11,001 nucleotides of DNA, from contig NZ_JBHSHC010000082.1 in assembly GCF_042652925.1 (NCBI RefSeq), positions 1-11,001 of the forward strand, given 5' to 3'. The first letter of the stretch is position 1; every line of letters begins with the position of its first letter. The DNA comes from Effusibacillus consociatus (GTDB taxonomy: Bacteria > Bacillota > Bacilli > Tumebacillales > Effusibacillaceae). Shown here piece after piece: positions 1 to 6,064 of the stretch. A program made the position numbers and the translations under genes. The notes beneath the pieces are model-generated. The model was not told the DNA's origin. It did not search any database and worked only from the letters and a program-made list of their open reading frames with translations.

Positions 1-42
1 AAACGTACGTTCTTATACCGAGAATATCAGAACATACGTTTG
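1..42 (-). promoter_or_regulatory. Two LexA/DinR-type SOS boxes
   Basis: Two near-palindromes fit the Bacillus LexA consensus CGAAC-N4-GTTCG. AAACGTACGTTC lies at 1-12 and GAACATACGTTT at 30-41, each with one mismatch in the GAAC/GTTC arms. On the minus strand a possible promoter overlaps them: TTGCTT, a 17-bp spacer that carries the second box, then TATTCT. No gene in the window starts after these boxes, so the target would be a minus-strand gene beyond the left edge, plausibly an SOS gene such as a Y-family polymerase. The boxes are seen; the target is inferred. Confidence 0.55.
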
Positions 43-51
43 TAAGCAACA

Positions 52-430
52 CTATCTTTGAACTGAGCCTATTTTTAAAACATGTCGATCTTTAAAGACA
101 ATCACTTCCTGAATTTTCTGTCGCAACATTGAAATTAAGTATATCAGTTCTCCCTTCGTCTCTTTTTCCACGATTTGTGTCTCCACTTTGTGAGAAGATG
201 CCATATTTTTGAACTAAAAACTTGAATCATTGAACAGTAATACCCGCGCTTTTTTCTTGAGGAAATTGCGGCATTCATTCATAGCAACACTCAAAATCCA
301 TGGTTTTAGCTTCTCGATGGAATTAAAGTCCTTTTGAATGAACGAAGAAGAAGGTTCACTTTTTTTATTTATAATTTCGATATCATATACGTAAGAAACC
401 AGAAAAAGGAGTGTAAAAACTCATGAAACT
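52..430 (-). pseudogene. Degraded ECF (sigma-70 family) sigma factor
   Basis: One minus-strand frame reads a region 2 segment with FNSIEKLKPWILSVAMNECR followed by NFLKKK, the usual 'W...AVNECRD.LRK' signature of extracytoplasmic-function sigma factors. It then meets an in-frame TAG at 214-216. The same frame continues with EKETKGELIYLISMLRQKIQ and EVIV, which matches the start of region 4 ('LP.KYREVIVL'). The frame ends at a TAG at 52-54, before the region 4.2 helix-turn-helix. Upstream, SYVYDIEII resembles the start of region 2 but the following residues lose similarity, suggesting a frameshift near 350. I see no usable start codon or ribosome site. The internal stop, probable frameshift and missing DNA-binding helix make this a pseudogene. 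The upstream boundary is approximate. Confidence 0.68.
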
Positions 431-446
431 AATCCAAACTGTGGAC

Positions 447-610
447 TCACTTAAGTAATTCTCTTAACTCTTCTGTCATTTGTTCAGCTAACTCAGGTCT
501 TCCATGAAACTGAGCTGGGGTATCTGAAAAAGTTGGATACGCCAATTTCCTTCGGCTTTAACGGCAACTAGAGTGTGACATGTGTTGTGAAAGGGTCTTT
601 TGAGAATAAA
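447..610 (-). pseudogene. C-terminal remnant of a DUF4440/SnoaL-like (SgcJ/EcaC-type) protein
   Basis: Two minus-strand frames join into one recognisable C-terminus. The first reads NTCHTLVAVKAEGNWRIQLFQ and the second, after a frameshift near 525-535, reads DTPAQFHGRPELAEQMTEEL followed by RELLK and a stop at 447-449. The 'TLV.VK..G.WRI..FQNT' pattern followed by 'PAQFHGRPE' is familiar from small SnoaL-like/DUF4440 proteins of the SgcJ/EcaC type. That assignment is from memory and moderate. There is no start codon and the N-terminal half is absent. It lies directly downstream of the truncated SRPBCC gene and upstream of the sigma-factor remnant, so this corner of the window is decaying. Confidence 0.45.
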
Positions 611-620
611 TGATTTGTAC

Positions 621-878
621 CTAACCCGAATGACCTCTTCTTAAATTGATACCATATTCAAGAAAAGCCTTCATGCATAGAAGCATGTCAACCCAGCCTT
701 GGGTTTGCTGTCCATAACTTTTGATACCTTCTTCGTTGCCTTCCCAACCATCCTCACGTACCTTTACCGATGTGGAGGTTGCATCCAGCGGGCTTAGCGT
801 CAACTCTACAGCAGTTTCTACTCCGCTAGCAGACCATAAGAATCTGCTAACCTCCATTCTCTGCTTATTTCTCTTCAT
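621..878 (-). CDS. Truncated SRPBCC / AHSA1-type protein (C-terminal half)
   Basis: This 85-residue reading frame carries the C-terminal half of the SRPBCC (START/Bet v 1 superfamily) AHSA1-type domain. SGVETAVELTL is the antiparallel strand pair, KVREDGWEGNEEGIKSYG the loop before the last helix, and GWVDMLLCMKAFLEYGINLR the long C-terminal helix typical of these proteins. Family members are usually about 140-160 residues, so about 65 N-terminal residues are missing, including the first strand and helices of the ligand-binding cavity. Despite this, a strong ribosome site (AAGGAGG, about 7 nt before the ATG) and an upstream palindrome are present. It may be a translated fragment or a gene whose N-terminus was deleted. 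No ligand or reaction can be stated. A functional full-length fold is unlikely. Confidence 0.6.
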   Translation of the reverse strand: MKRNKQRMEVSRFLWSASGVETAVELTLSPLDATSTSVKVREDGWEGNEEGIKSYGQQTQGWVDMLLCMKAFLEYGINLRRGHSG

Positions 879-895
879 TGCCCTGCCTCCTTGTC

Positions 896-926
896 ACTAC
901 TAGTGTAATCAAAATACACTCTTAGT
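896..926. promoter_or_regulatory. Imperfect palindrome upstream of the truncated SRPBCC gene
   Basis: ACTACTAGTGTA (896-907) and TACACTCTTAGT (915-926) form an inverted repeat matching at 10 of 12 positions around a 7-bp centre. It lies just upstream of the ribosome site of the SRPBCC fragment, where an operator would sit. AHSA1-type genes are often paired with ArsR-family repressors, so an ArsR-type operator is possible, but no such regulator is in the window. A second small hairpin-like repeat, TCTCTAG/CTAAAGA, lies at 935-952. Confidence 0.35.
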
Positions 927-981
927 GTCCAAGTTCTCTAGGGGGCTAAAGAGAAACGACTACACTACCGAATATCCATGT

Positions 982-1773
982 TTAGGATTCCGTTTGACTT
1001 TGTTCACCTCTACGAGCAGGATGCATTTTCAAGTACACCATGAAACCAAATGCAATTACAATTACCGCCAGACTGGTCCATTGAGCGGCTGTCATTCCGA
1101 GAGTTCTCGCTGTGTCCCCACGAAGAAACTCTAGAAGAAACCGTCCAATGGAGTATAGGATGTTATAGAATAAAAAGACGTATCCGACCGGCCAATTTGT
1201 CTGCTTCAGAATCAACAATAGAGCAAAAACAACCATATCCCATTGACCTTCCCAAACCTCTGCCGGCCATAGTGGTTGTGATCCGTATGTATCATAAGCA
1301 TAAGTACCTGGGGGATAAACAAGCCCAAAGTTACCACCGGTAGGCGATCCGAATGCATCCCCGTTCATGAGACAAGCCGCGCGTCCGATCCCTTGTCCGA
1401 AAATAATCCCCGGTGCCACAGTATCAGCAAAGTCCCAGAATGGCACCTTGTACTTCCAAGTATAGAAGGCACCTGCTGCAAAGCCGCCCACCAGTCCTCC
1501 CTGAATCGACATCCCTCCATGCCAAAGAGCAAATATCTCCAAAAGATTCTTCGCGTAATATTCCCATTCAAAAAAGAATACCTGCCAAAGCCGGGCACCA
1601 ACAAGGGCCCCAATAATGGCATACATCGCCAGTCCCGAAACGTGTTGGACATATCTTCCTGCTTGCCGGGCAAAATAAATCGCCACTCCCATTCCCAATA
1701 AGATTGAGATGGCAACAATTAACCCGTAAGATCGGACTGGAAAGTCACCGATATAAAATAGAATCACTTGCAT
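982..1773 (-). CDS. lgt: Prolipoprotein diacylglyceryl transferase (Lgt family, variant motif)
   Basis: Lgt transfers diacylglycerol from phosphatidylglycerol to the lipobox cysteine of prelipoproteins in the cytoplasmic membrane. This 263-residue protein has the expected series of about seven hydrophobic segments, the WHGGMSIQGG motif near residues 84-93 (equivalent to the catalytic-His region), the IGRAACLMNGDAFG signature near 129-142, and GRFLLEFLRGD near the C-terminus. In the signature, the Asn of the usual RIGN is replaced by Cys, which points to a divergent or second-copy Lgt. I chose the second ATG (1773). The first ATG at 1785 directly abuts its AGGGGG ribosome site, and the later start gives the family-typical opening 'M..ILFYIG.FPVRSYG'. 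It follows the DUF202 gene by about 20 bp, probably in one transcript. Confidence 0.88.
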   Translation of the reverse strand: MQVILFYIGDFPVRSYGLIVAISILLGMGVAIYFARQAGRYVQHVSGLAMYAIIGALVGARLWQVFFFEWEYYAKNLLEIFALWHGGMSIQGGLVGGFAAGAFYTWKYKVPFWDFADTVAPGIIFGQGIGRAACLMNGDAFGSPTGGNFGLVYPPGTYAYDTYGSQPLWPAEVWEGQWDMVVFALLLILKQTNWPVGYVFLFYNILYSIGRFLLEFLRGDTARTLGMTAAQWTSLAVIVIAFGFMVYLKMHPARRGEQSQTES

Positions 1774-1792
1774 TTTGATCTTCATCCCCCTA

Positions 1793-2161
1793 TTAATACA
1801 ACAACAAAATAGCCACTATACTCATCAAAAAACTATTAATAAGCATCAGAGAAACAAAAATCAATAAAACAATCCCGTTTGGAGAACGGAATGTTTCATT
1901 ATTAATCGCCCTTCGGTTTGCGTAGTAGTTTTTTGTAGCAAATGCAAACACTAGACTTCCCAAGAATACTGATCCAATTCCGACAAATGCGGCCACGGTA
2001 TTGGTCAAGCGGGTGTATGGGGTGGATCGAAAGACTACTCCGGCTGCCAAAAATCCAAGGCCTACAATCGTGATGCTTGTCCGTATCCAAGCAAGAAAAG
2101 TCCGCTCATTAGCCAGATGTTGTTGGACGTACTTTGCATCGACCCTCGGTTCTTTTTCCAT
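1793..2161 (-). CDS. DUF202 (YidH-like) small membrane protein
   Basis: This 122-residue protein belongs to the DUF202 family of small integral membrane proteins of unknown function. The N-terminal signature LANERTFLAWIRTSI (about residues 16-30) is diagnostic. Three hydrophobic segments follow, at about 31-45, 55-75 and 97-120, in agreement with the usual three-helix topology. The start is supported by GGAGG eight nucleotides before the ATG. It lies downstream of a terminator that closes the methyltransferase unit and just upstream of lgt, so the two are likely co-transcribed. A perfect 12-bp palindrome, TTACATATGTAA, lies at 2184-2195 just upstream, but I cannot tell whether it is an operator or promoter. 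No function is assigned. Confidence 0.85.
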   Translation of the reverse strand: MEKEPRVDAKYVQQHLANERTFLAWIRTSITIVGLGFLAAGVVFRSTPYTRLTNTVAAFVGIGSVFLGSLVFAFATKNYYANRRAINNETFRSPNGIVLLIFVSLMLINSFLMSIVAILLLY

Positions 2162-2194
2162 CTTTCTATCCTCCGCGAATTTGTTACATATGTA

Positions 2195-2224
2195 AAAACG
2201 CCCATGAAAAAATAAGGGCGTTTT
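2195..2224 (-). terminator. Intrinsic terminator after the methyltransferase gene
   Basis: AAAACGCCC (2195-2203) and GGGCGTTTT (2216-2224) form a 9-bp stem with a 12-nt A/T-rich loop. On the minus strand the stem ends in a run of T. It starts about 15 bp after the methyltransferase stop codon, which separates cstR-methyltransferase from DUF202-lgt. Confidence 0.8.
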
Positions 2225-2239
2225 GGCAAAACAAGTTCA

Positions 2240-2800
2240 CTATTCTCCCAGTATCATATAATGGTTCGGATTCGGTCGAAAAATTTTCGTTTTAAATCCG
2301 ATCGCCTGTATCTTTTTCTCCAGCACGGTTGCATCAAGCCGTTCTTCAACCGGAGGCCCGGATTCTGTCACTTTCTTTTCCCATTCAAACACCAGAAGCT
2401 TGCCACCGGAACGTAAGATCCTTTTGATCTCCATAAGGCCTTGTTGCAAATCTCCCACCTCGTGCAAGACGAACGCACAGAATACCTTATCGACGCTTGC
2501 ATCGGGCAAGTCAATCTTCTCAGCGTCACTTTGTACCAATTTGATATTGGCAACTCCTTCTGCTGCTGACTTCTCTTTAATATAATCAAGCATTTGCGGC
2601 TCTACATCTACAGCATAAACTGTACCATTTGTCATCTTGGCAGCAGGAATCGTAAAAAAGCCCGGGCCGCAACCAATGTCCGCAACATCATCTTTCTCTT
2701 GAATATTCAATTCAGCGAGGATTTCAGTCGGCGGCAAGAGCGTACGGCGTTCAGGATTGTCCAATTTATGAATATTTTTCGGGTCAAATCGATGCGCCAA
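2240..2800 (-). CDS. Class I SAM-dependent methyltransferase (UbiE-like)
   Basis: This 186-residue protein has a standard Rossmann-fold methyltransferase core. Motif I, DIGCGPGFF, lies at about residues 41-49, with the acidic end of strand 2 in VYAVDVEPQML near 62-72. The segment FCAFVLHEV is the motif IV region, and RILRSGGKLLVFEWE corresponds to the motif before strand 5. The substrate cannot be read from sequence; resemblance to UbiE/MenG-type enzymes is generic. I chose the TTG at 2800, because a GGGGGGG run lies 7 nt upstream and the protein then begins AHRFDPKNIHKLDNPERR. A longer frame from TTG at 2821 would place that ribosome site inside the gene. It starts 22 bp after cstR and is probably under the same persulfide-responsive promoter. 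Confidence 0.82.
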   Translation of the reverse strand: MAHRFDPKNIHKLDNPERRTLLPPTEILAELNIQEKDDVADIGCGPGFFTIPAAKMTNGTVYAVDVEPQMLDYIKEKSAAEGVANIKLVQSDAEKIDLPDASVDKVFCAFVLHEVGDLQQGLMEIKRILRSGGKLLVFEWEKKVTESGPPVEERLDATVLEKKIQAIGFKTKIFRPNPNHYMILGE

Positions 2801-2822
2801 TAAGATTCCCCCCCAGTTCAAA

Positions 2823-3083
2823 TTAACGGCTCTTCACAAGTAAATCGACAGCTTCTTTAATCACTCTATCCGGATCATTTCCTTTCTCCAATTCAATACG
2901 GATACAAGCTTCCAAATTTCCTGCTACGACCAACCCGATTGCCCGATCAACAGCTGAACGGATCGCTGTGAGTTGGGTAACAACCTCTCGACAATCCTTG
3001 TTTTGTTCCATCATGCTTATAACTCCACGTACCTGCCCTTCAATCCTGCGCAGACGGTTTTTCATCGAATCCGTATATTCCAT
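2823..3083 (-). CDS. cstR: CstR-type persulfide-sensing repressor (copy 1)
   Basis: This 86-residue all-helical DNA-binding protein belongs to the CsoR/RcnR (DUF156) family, with the core MKNRLRRIEGQVRGVISMME at residues 7-26. Copper-sensing CsoR uses a Cys-His-Cys triad. Here the cysteines are at 31 and 60 and the His position is Asn56 (GNLEAC). That is the arrangement of CstR, which senses sulfane sulfur by cross-linking its two cysteines, in staphylococci at the same numbers 31 and 60. The start has a GAGGTG site 7 nt upstream. A matching operator overlaps its own promoter (3115-3143), indicating autoregulation. The gene is followed by a methyltransferase and preceded by the thioredoxin pair, so it likely controls a local thiol/persulfide response. 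A copper role is unlikely given the missing His. Confidence 0.88.
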   Translation of the reverse strand: MEYTDSMKNRLRRIEGQVRGVISMMEQNKDCREVVTQLTAIRSAVDRAIGLVVAGNLEACIRIELEKGNDPDRVIKEAVDLLVKSR

Positions 3084-3114
3084 GTGCTTGCACCTCGAGA
3101 TAAATAGTACCTTT

Positions 3115-3143
3115 ATTATACCCCCTTAGGTATGTTGTTGCAA
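3115..3143 (-). promoter_or_regulatory. Sigma-A promoter overlapped by a CstR operator (cstR copy 1)
   Basis: On the minus strand a -35 box TTGCAA (3143-3138), a 17-bp spacer and a perfect -10 box TATAAT (3120-3115) lie about 30 bp upstream of the cstR start. The 16-bp palindrome ATACC-CCCTTA-GGTAT (3118-3133) fills the spacer and runs into the -10 box, so a bound repressor would block polymerase. The same ATACC-N6-GGTAT pattern recurs at 8741, 9676, 10471 (one mismatch) and 10595. G-rich inverted repeats of this kind are typical CsoR/CstR targets. Confidence 0.82.
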
Positions 3144-3152
3144 CTTAATATA

Positions 3153-3171
3153 CCCGTTTAAGAAGAACGGG
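3153..3171 (-). terminator. Hairpin after the selenothioredoxin gene
   Basis: CCCGTT (3153-3158) and AACGGG (3166-3171) form a 6-bp stem with a 7-nt loop, starting about 11 bp after the thioredoxin stop codon. On the minus strand it is followed by TATATT rather than a clean T run, so it is a weak intrinsic terminator at best. It separates the trxB-thioredoxin unit from the cstR promoter. Confidence 0.5.
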
Positions 3172-3182
3172 CATGGTTAGCA

Positions 3183-3485
3183 TTATTTTTCAATATAAGT
3201 CCGAATGTTTGTCTCCGGTTGGGCCCCAACCAGCGGATCAAGCGGTTTCCCTTGTTTGAAAAGAATCAATGTGGGAAGACCTAAAACACCGTATCTTTGG
3301 GGTAATGCCGGTTGATCATCTGAATCTACATACACAAAATTAACATTGGGATATTCTCTTTCAAGTTTTTCCACGACTGGACCCAGCCGTTTGCAGTAAG
3401 GTCACCAAACAGCCGTAAAAAATGCGAGAGTGGGTTTCTCAGATTGCAATAACTCATCAAACTTAGACTCATTTACAGTTTCCAC
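3183..3485 (-). CDS. Selenocysteine-containing thioredoxin (W-U-P-Y-C), TGA recoded
   Basis: This is a 100-residue thioredoxin-fold protein if the in-frame TGA at 3402-3404 is read as selenocysteine (residue 28). The fold is complete: strand PTLAFFTAVW, active site W-U-P-Y-C where thioredoxin has WCGPC, a long helix KRLGPVVEKLEREYP, strand NFVYVDSDD, the cis-Pro loop GVLGLPTLILF, and a C-terminal helix ending TNIRTYIEK. The start is a GTG at 3485 with AGGAGGG 6 nt upstream. A stem-loop just after the TGA matches the E. coli fdhF SECIS in loop sequence and spacing (see 3373-3390). It lies 31 bp downstream of trxB, its natural reductase. A simple nonsense mutation (TGC or TGT to TGA) is the alternative. 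Against it are the intact frame on both sides, the good ribosome site, the SECIS-like element and a second such gene at 9357-9647. Confidence 0.85.
3373..3390 (-). promoter_or_regulatory. SECIS-like stem-loop after the thioredoxin UGA
   Basis: On the minus strand, ACGGCTG (3390-3384) pairs with CAGTCGT (3379-3373) through 7 pairs including one G-U, closing a GGUC tetraloop (3383-3380). The loop begins at position +19 after the UGA. As I recall it, the E. coli fdhF SECIS also has a GGUC apical loop at +19 to +22. A G in the first two loop positions is a bacterial SECIS hallmark for SelB binding. Confidence 0.78.
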
Positions 3486-3516
3486 GTTAAACCCTCCTAT
3501 CGGCAGACTCTTCAAT

Positions 3517-4470
3517 CTAACTCTTTAAAACAAGACTCCAATCATGAATTGCATTTCCTTCCAAGAACTTCTCGCAGTCAAGCGCAGCCATACACCCAGT
3601 ACCCGCTGCAGTAATAGCTTGACGATACTTATGGTCCTGAACATCCCCACAAGCGAAAACACCAAGAACATTCGTTTCAGTCGATCCCGGCTTTACAGTA
3701 ATATACCCCATTTCATCGGTTTGAATTTGTCCTTCCAAGAATCCTGTGTTTGGTGTATGTCCAATGGCTACAAAAAGGCCATCCGTTTCTAAAATTTCTT
3801 CGTTACCGGTTTCATTATTACGTACCTTCAGTCCTGTTACTCTGTTCTCAGCCGCTACCACTTCTATTGGTGTAGAGTTTAAGCTCCAAGTGATTTTATT
3901 GTTGTTGCGAGCTCGATCCTGCATGATTTTTGATGCCCGCAATTCATTTCGTCGATGTACGATACGAACCTCGGTTGCAAACTTCGTGAGAAAATTGGCT
4001 TCTTCCATAGCAGAATCTCCACCACCAACAACGATGACTTTTTTCCCTCGAAAAAAGAAACCATCACAAGTGGCACAAGTACTAACTCCACGACCTGTGT
4101 TTTCTTTCTCCCCGGGAATCCCCAACCTTTTTGCGGAAGCCCCAGTGGAGATAATTAGAGTTTCGGATTCCAAGTCGGCTTGGCCATCTACAAACACCTT
4201 AAAAGGACGTTTTGACAGATCCACTTTCCTTACCCAACCTTTTAGGAACTCCGCACCGAAACGCTCAGCTTGCTTCCGCATGTTTTCCATCAGATCAGGA
4301 CCCATAATTCCCTCGGGGAAACCTGGAAAATTCTCAACTTCCGTAGTTAATGTCAATTGTCCTCCTGGCTCCATACCTTCTATAACTATTGGTTTCATAT
4401 TCGCACGAGCCAAGTAAATAGCTGCCGTTAAACCAGCGGGACCCGTTCCTAAAACAATCACTTTATGCAT
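3517..4470 (-). CDS. trxB: Thioredoxin reductase (NADPH, FAD)
   Basis: This 317-residue flavoprotein passes electrons from NADPH through FAD and a redox disulfide to thioredoxin in the cytoplasm. It shows the FAD-binding GTGPAG at residues 8-13, the PGGQLTLTTEVENFPGF segment near 35-51, the active-site CATC at 132-135, the NADPH-binding GGGDSAMEEA near 149-158, the IVHRR loop, and the C-terminal FAD motif FACGDVQDHKYRQAITAAG. Length and motif order are those of low-molecular-weight TrxB. The ATG has GGGAGGAAGGAC directly upstream. It is followed after 31 bp by the selenothioredoxin, its probable partner. Its 5' end and leader are duplicated at 6003-6142 as a decayed copy. Confidence 0.96.
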   Translation of the reverse strand: MHKVIVLGTGPAGLTAAIYLARANMKPIVIEGMEPGGQLTLTTEVENFPGFPEGIMGPDLMENMRKQAERFGAEFLKGWVRKVDLSKRPFKVFVDGQADLESETLIISTGASAKRLGIPGEKENTGRGVSTCATCDGFFFRGKKVIVVGGGDSAMEEANFLTKFATEVRIVHRRNELRASKIMQDRARNNNKITWSLNSTPIEVVAAENRVTGLKVRNNETGNEEILETDGLFVAIGHTPNTGFLEGQIQTDEMGYITVKPGSTETNVLGVFACGDVQDHKYRQAITAAGTGCMAALDCEKFLEGNAIHDWSLVLKS

Positions 4471-4536
4471 GTCCTTCCTCCCAAAATGGTTTTGGAGTTA
4501 AAAAGCCTGAAAATATAGAGGAACCTTGAGCCATCC
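4404..4536 (-). repeat. Direct repeat copy A (DUF3231 3' end joined to trxB 5' end)
   Basis: This copy contains, in minus-strand order, the last codons of the DUF3231 family (GWLKVP.YF.A), the trxB leader with CCAAAACCATTTTGGGAGG, and the first 22 or so codons of trxB. The second copy is at 6003-6142. The two are clearly alignable over their whole length with scattered substitutions and one small indel between the DUF3231 tail and the leader. They face the same way and flank the multicopper oxidase gene. In this copy the trxB part is the live gene and the DUF3231 part is only a tail. Confidence 0.85.
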
Positions 4537-4545
4537 TCTGGTTTC

Positions 4546-5985
4546 TTATTTGACCTGAAATTGCCCCATCATCCCGGAATCTTCATGCTCAAGGATATGG
4601 CAATGGTACATGAAGATTCCTTTGTACTTAAAAGTTGCGATGGCCTTTACCGTTTCTCCTGGTTGGACAAGGATCGTATCCTTCCACCCGCGCTCATTTT
4701 TCGGTGGTTCTTTCCCATTACGCTCCAAAATCTGGAACTGAACCCCATGAGCATGAAACGGATGAGCCATGCCTCCCCCCATCATTCCTGTTGAGGCATT
4801 GGATATCTCCCAAATCTCAGTAGTGTTGATCTTTAGTTCTTCATCAATTCGTCTGGGATCCATTTGTTTTCCATTAATGTTCACCATATGTCCCATTCCC
4901 TGGAATACAAATTTTCTTGTAGTTTTTGCCGAAGACGGTTCAATTTTTGGAATAGAAGTAATGGATTTCGGGATAGTTACATTCTTGGTCGACTTATCCT
5001 TTACAATAAATTTCATTAGGTTTTCATCACGGTCTTGCAACTGAATTACTTCACCGGTTTTAAAATTTGAAAAGTCTACAATAATTTCCGCTCTTTCTGC
5101 CGGACCCAAATCCACTTGATTTAATCTTACCGGTGCTTCCAGAAATCCCCCATCAGATGCGATTTGCCAGAACTCACTTGTTTTCGTCAAGTGTAAGTTA
5201 TATATTCTAGCGTTTGAACCATTCAGAATTCTAAACCTCACCTTTCCCTGCGGTACTTCAAGAAACGGATTGACAGCCCCATTGATAAGAACAGTGTCCC
5301 CCTGAAAACCATGCATGACATCCATCATTCCTAGGTCGTAAGGCATCCGTCCATCCTTGGTAAACCTTCTGTCCTGCAGAATCAAAGGAAAATCATTCTG
5401 TCCGTAATCCTTGGGGAGGTTCAACTTTTGGGAAACTTCATCCTCAATGTATATAAGACCCGCTAAACCCTTGTAAACCTGCGCTCCAGTTTTGTGGATA
5501 GGATGCGGATGAAACCATAGGGTTGCAGCAGACTGATTGATGGTAAATTGGGGATTCCAAGTTTCATTCGGTTGAATTCCGTTGTGGGGGCCCCCATCCA
5601 TATCCCCCGGTAGTTCCAGTCCGTGCCAATGAACCGTGGTGGTTTCTCCAAGCAAATTTTTTAATTTGATTGAAACGGTTTCTCCTTTTTTTACCCGTAT
5701 TACCGGTCCTAAATAATCCCCGTTGTAACCATAAGTTTCGGTTTTGATTCCTTTAATGAATTCCTTTGTTGAACGCTGTGCAGTCAAATTGTACTCCGCC
5801 AGTTCCGAAGAGGGATTTTGATCTTCCAGGATCTGGGGAATAAGTAAAGCTGTTTCACCTTTTGACGAAAGAAATATGCTACTAAGCCATCTTCTAGCAG
5901 GGATTACATTTGAAAAAAAGATACCAATAACTAAAAGCAACAGAATTCCCAAGAGAATTCCTCTAACTCGAAATTTGGATTTCAA
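4546..5985 (-). CDS. Multicopper oxidase (CueO/laccase-like), membrane-anchored or exported
   Basis: This 479-residue three-cupredoxin-domain oxidase couples one-electron oxidation of a substrate, often Cu(I), to four-electron reduction of oxygen to water. All four copper motifs are present: HWHG at 119-122, WFHPHP near 157-162, HPFHAHG at 408-414, and HCHILEHEDSGMM at 461-473 with the type 1 Cys462 and a Met ligand, closest to the CueO 'EHEDTGMM' form. The N-terminus has basic residues then a hydrophobic stretch (about 8-26) with no lipobox and no twin-arginine motif, so a signal anchor is likely. I chose the TTG at 5985 with ACGGAGG 6 nt upstream; a longer frame to 6045 reads into the repeated trxB remnant. 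It sits exactly between two direct repeats, suggesting it was inserted later than its neighbours. Confidence 0.92.
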   Translation of the reverse strand: MKSKFRVRGILLGILLLLVIGIFFSNVIPARRWLSSIFLSSKGETALLIPQILEDQNPSSELAEYNLTAQRSTKEFIKGIKTETYGYNGDYLGPVIRVKKGETVSIKLKNLLGETTTVHWHGLELPGDMDGGPHNGIQPNETWNPQFTINQSAATLWFHPHPIHKTGAQVYKGLAGLIYIEDEVSQKLNLPKDYGQNDFPLILQDRRFTKDGRMPYDLGMMDVMHGFQGDTVLINGAVNPFLEVPQGKVRFRILNGSNARIYNLHLTKTSEFWQIASDGGFLEAPVRLNQVDLGPAERAEIIVDFSNFKTGEVIQLQDRDENLMKFIVKDKSTKNVTIPKSITSIPKIEPSSAKTTRKFVFQGMGHMVNINGKQMDPRRIDEELKINTTEIWEISNASTGMMGGGMAHPFHAHGVQFQILERNGKEPPKNERGWKDTILVQPGETVKAIATFKYKGIFMYHCHILEHEDSGMMGQFQVK

Positions 5986-6002
5986 CTTAAACCTCCGTTC
6001 TC

Positions 6003-6064
6003 GCGTCAAGTAAATGCGGCAGTTAAACCGGCCGGCCCGTTCCAAGAACCATTACTTTATGCAT
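6003..6064 (-). pseudogene. trxB: Decayed 5' fragment of trxB
   Basis: The minus-strand sequence starts ATGCATAAAGTAATGGTTCT and encodes MHKVMVLGTG, almost identical to the MHKVIVLGTG opening of the intact trxB at 4470. A small indel changes PAGLTAA into a frame that stops at once, although the nucleotide similarity continues to TTTACTTG near 6005. Similarity then ends and the ribosome site of the multicopper oxidase begins. This is a leftover 5' end, not a gene. Confidence 0.85.

Noticed and set aside
1050..1343. Plus-strand frames inside lgt, including a 97-codon one
   Set aside because: These are antisense shadows of a clear membrane-protein gene.
2823..3083. A copper-sensing CsoR identity, given the multicopper oxidase nearby
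   Set aside because: The His of the Cys-His-Cys copper site is Asn in both repressors, the operators lie near sulfur genes, and none precedes the oxidase.
3402..3404. The thioredoxin TGA as a simple nonsense mutation, giving a 63-residue fragment from an internal ATG at 3374
   Set aside because: That ATG has no ribosome site, the upstream frame has a good one, the TGA is exactly at an active-site Cys, and a GGUC-loop stem follows at the standard distance. A second gene in the window shows the same pattern.
3746..4417. A 223-codon plus-strand frame
   Set aside because: It lies wholly inside trxB on the opposite strand, which has all the motifs of a real gene; the plus-strand translation shows no domain.
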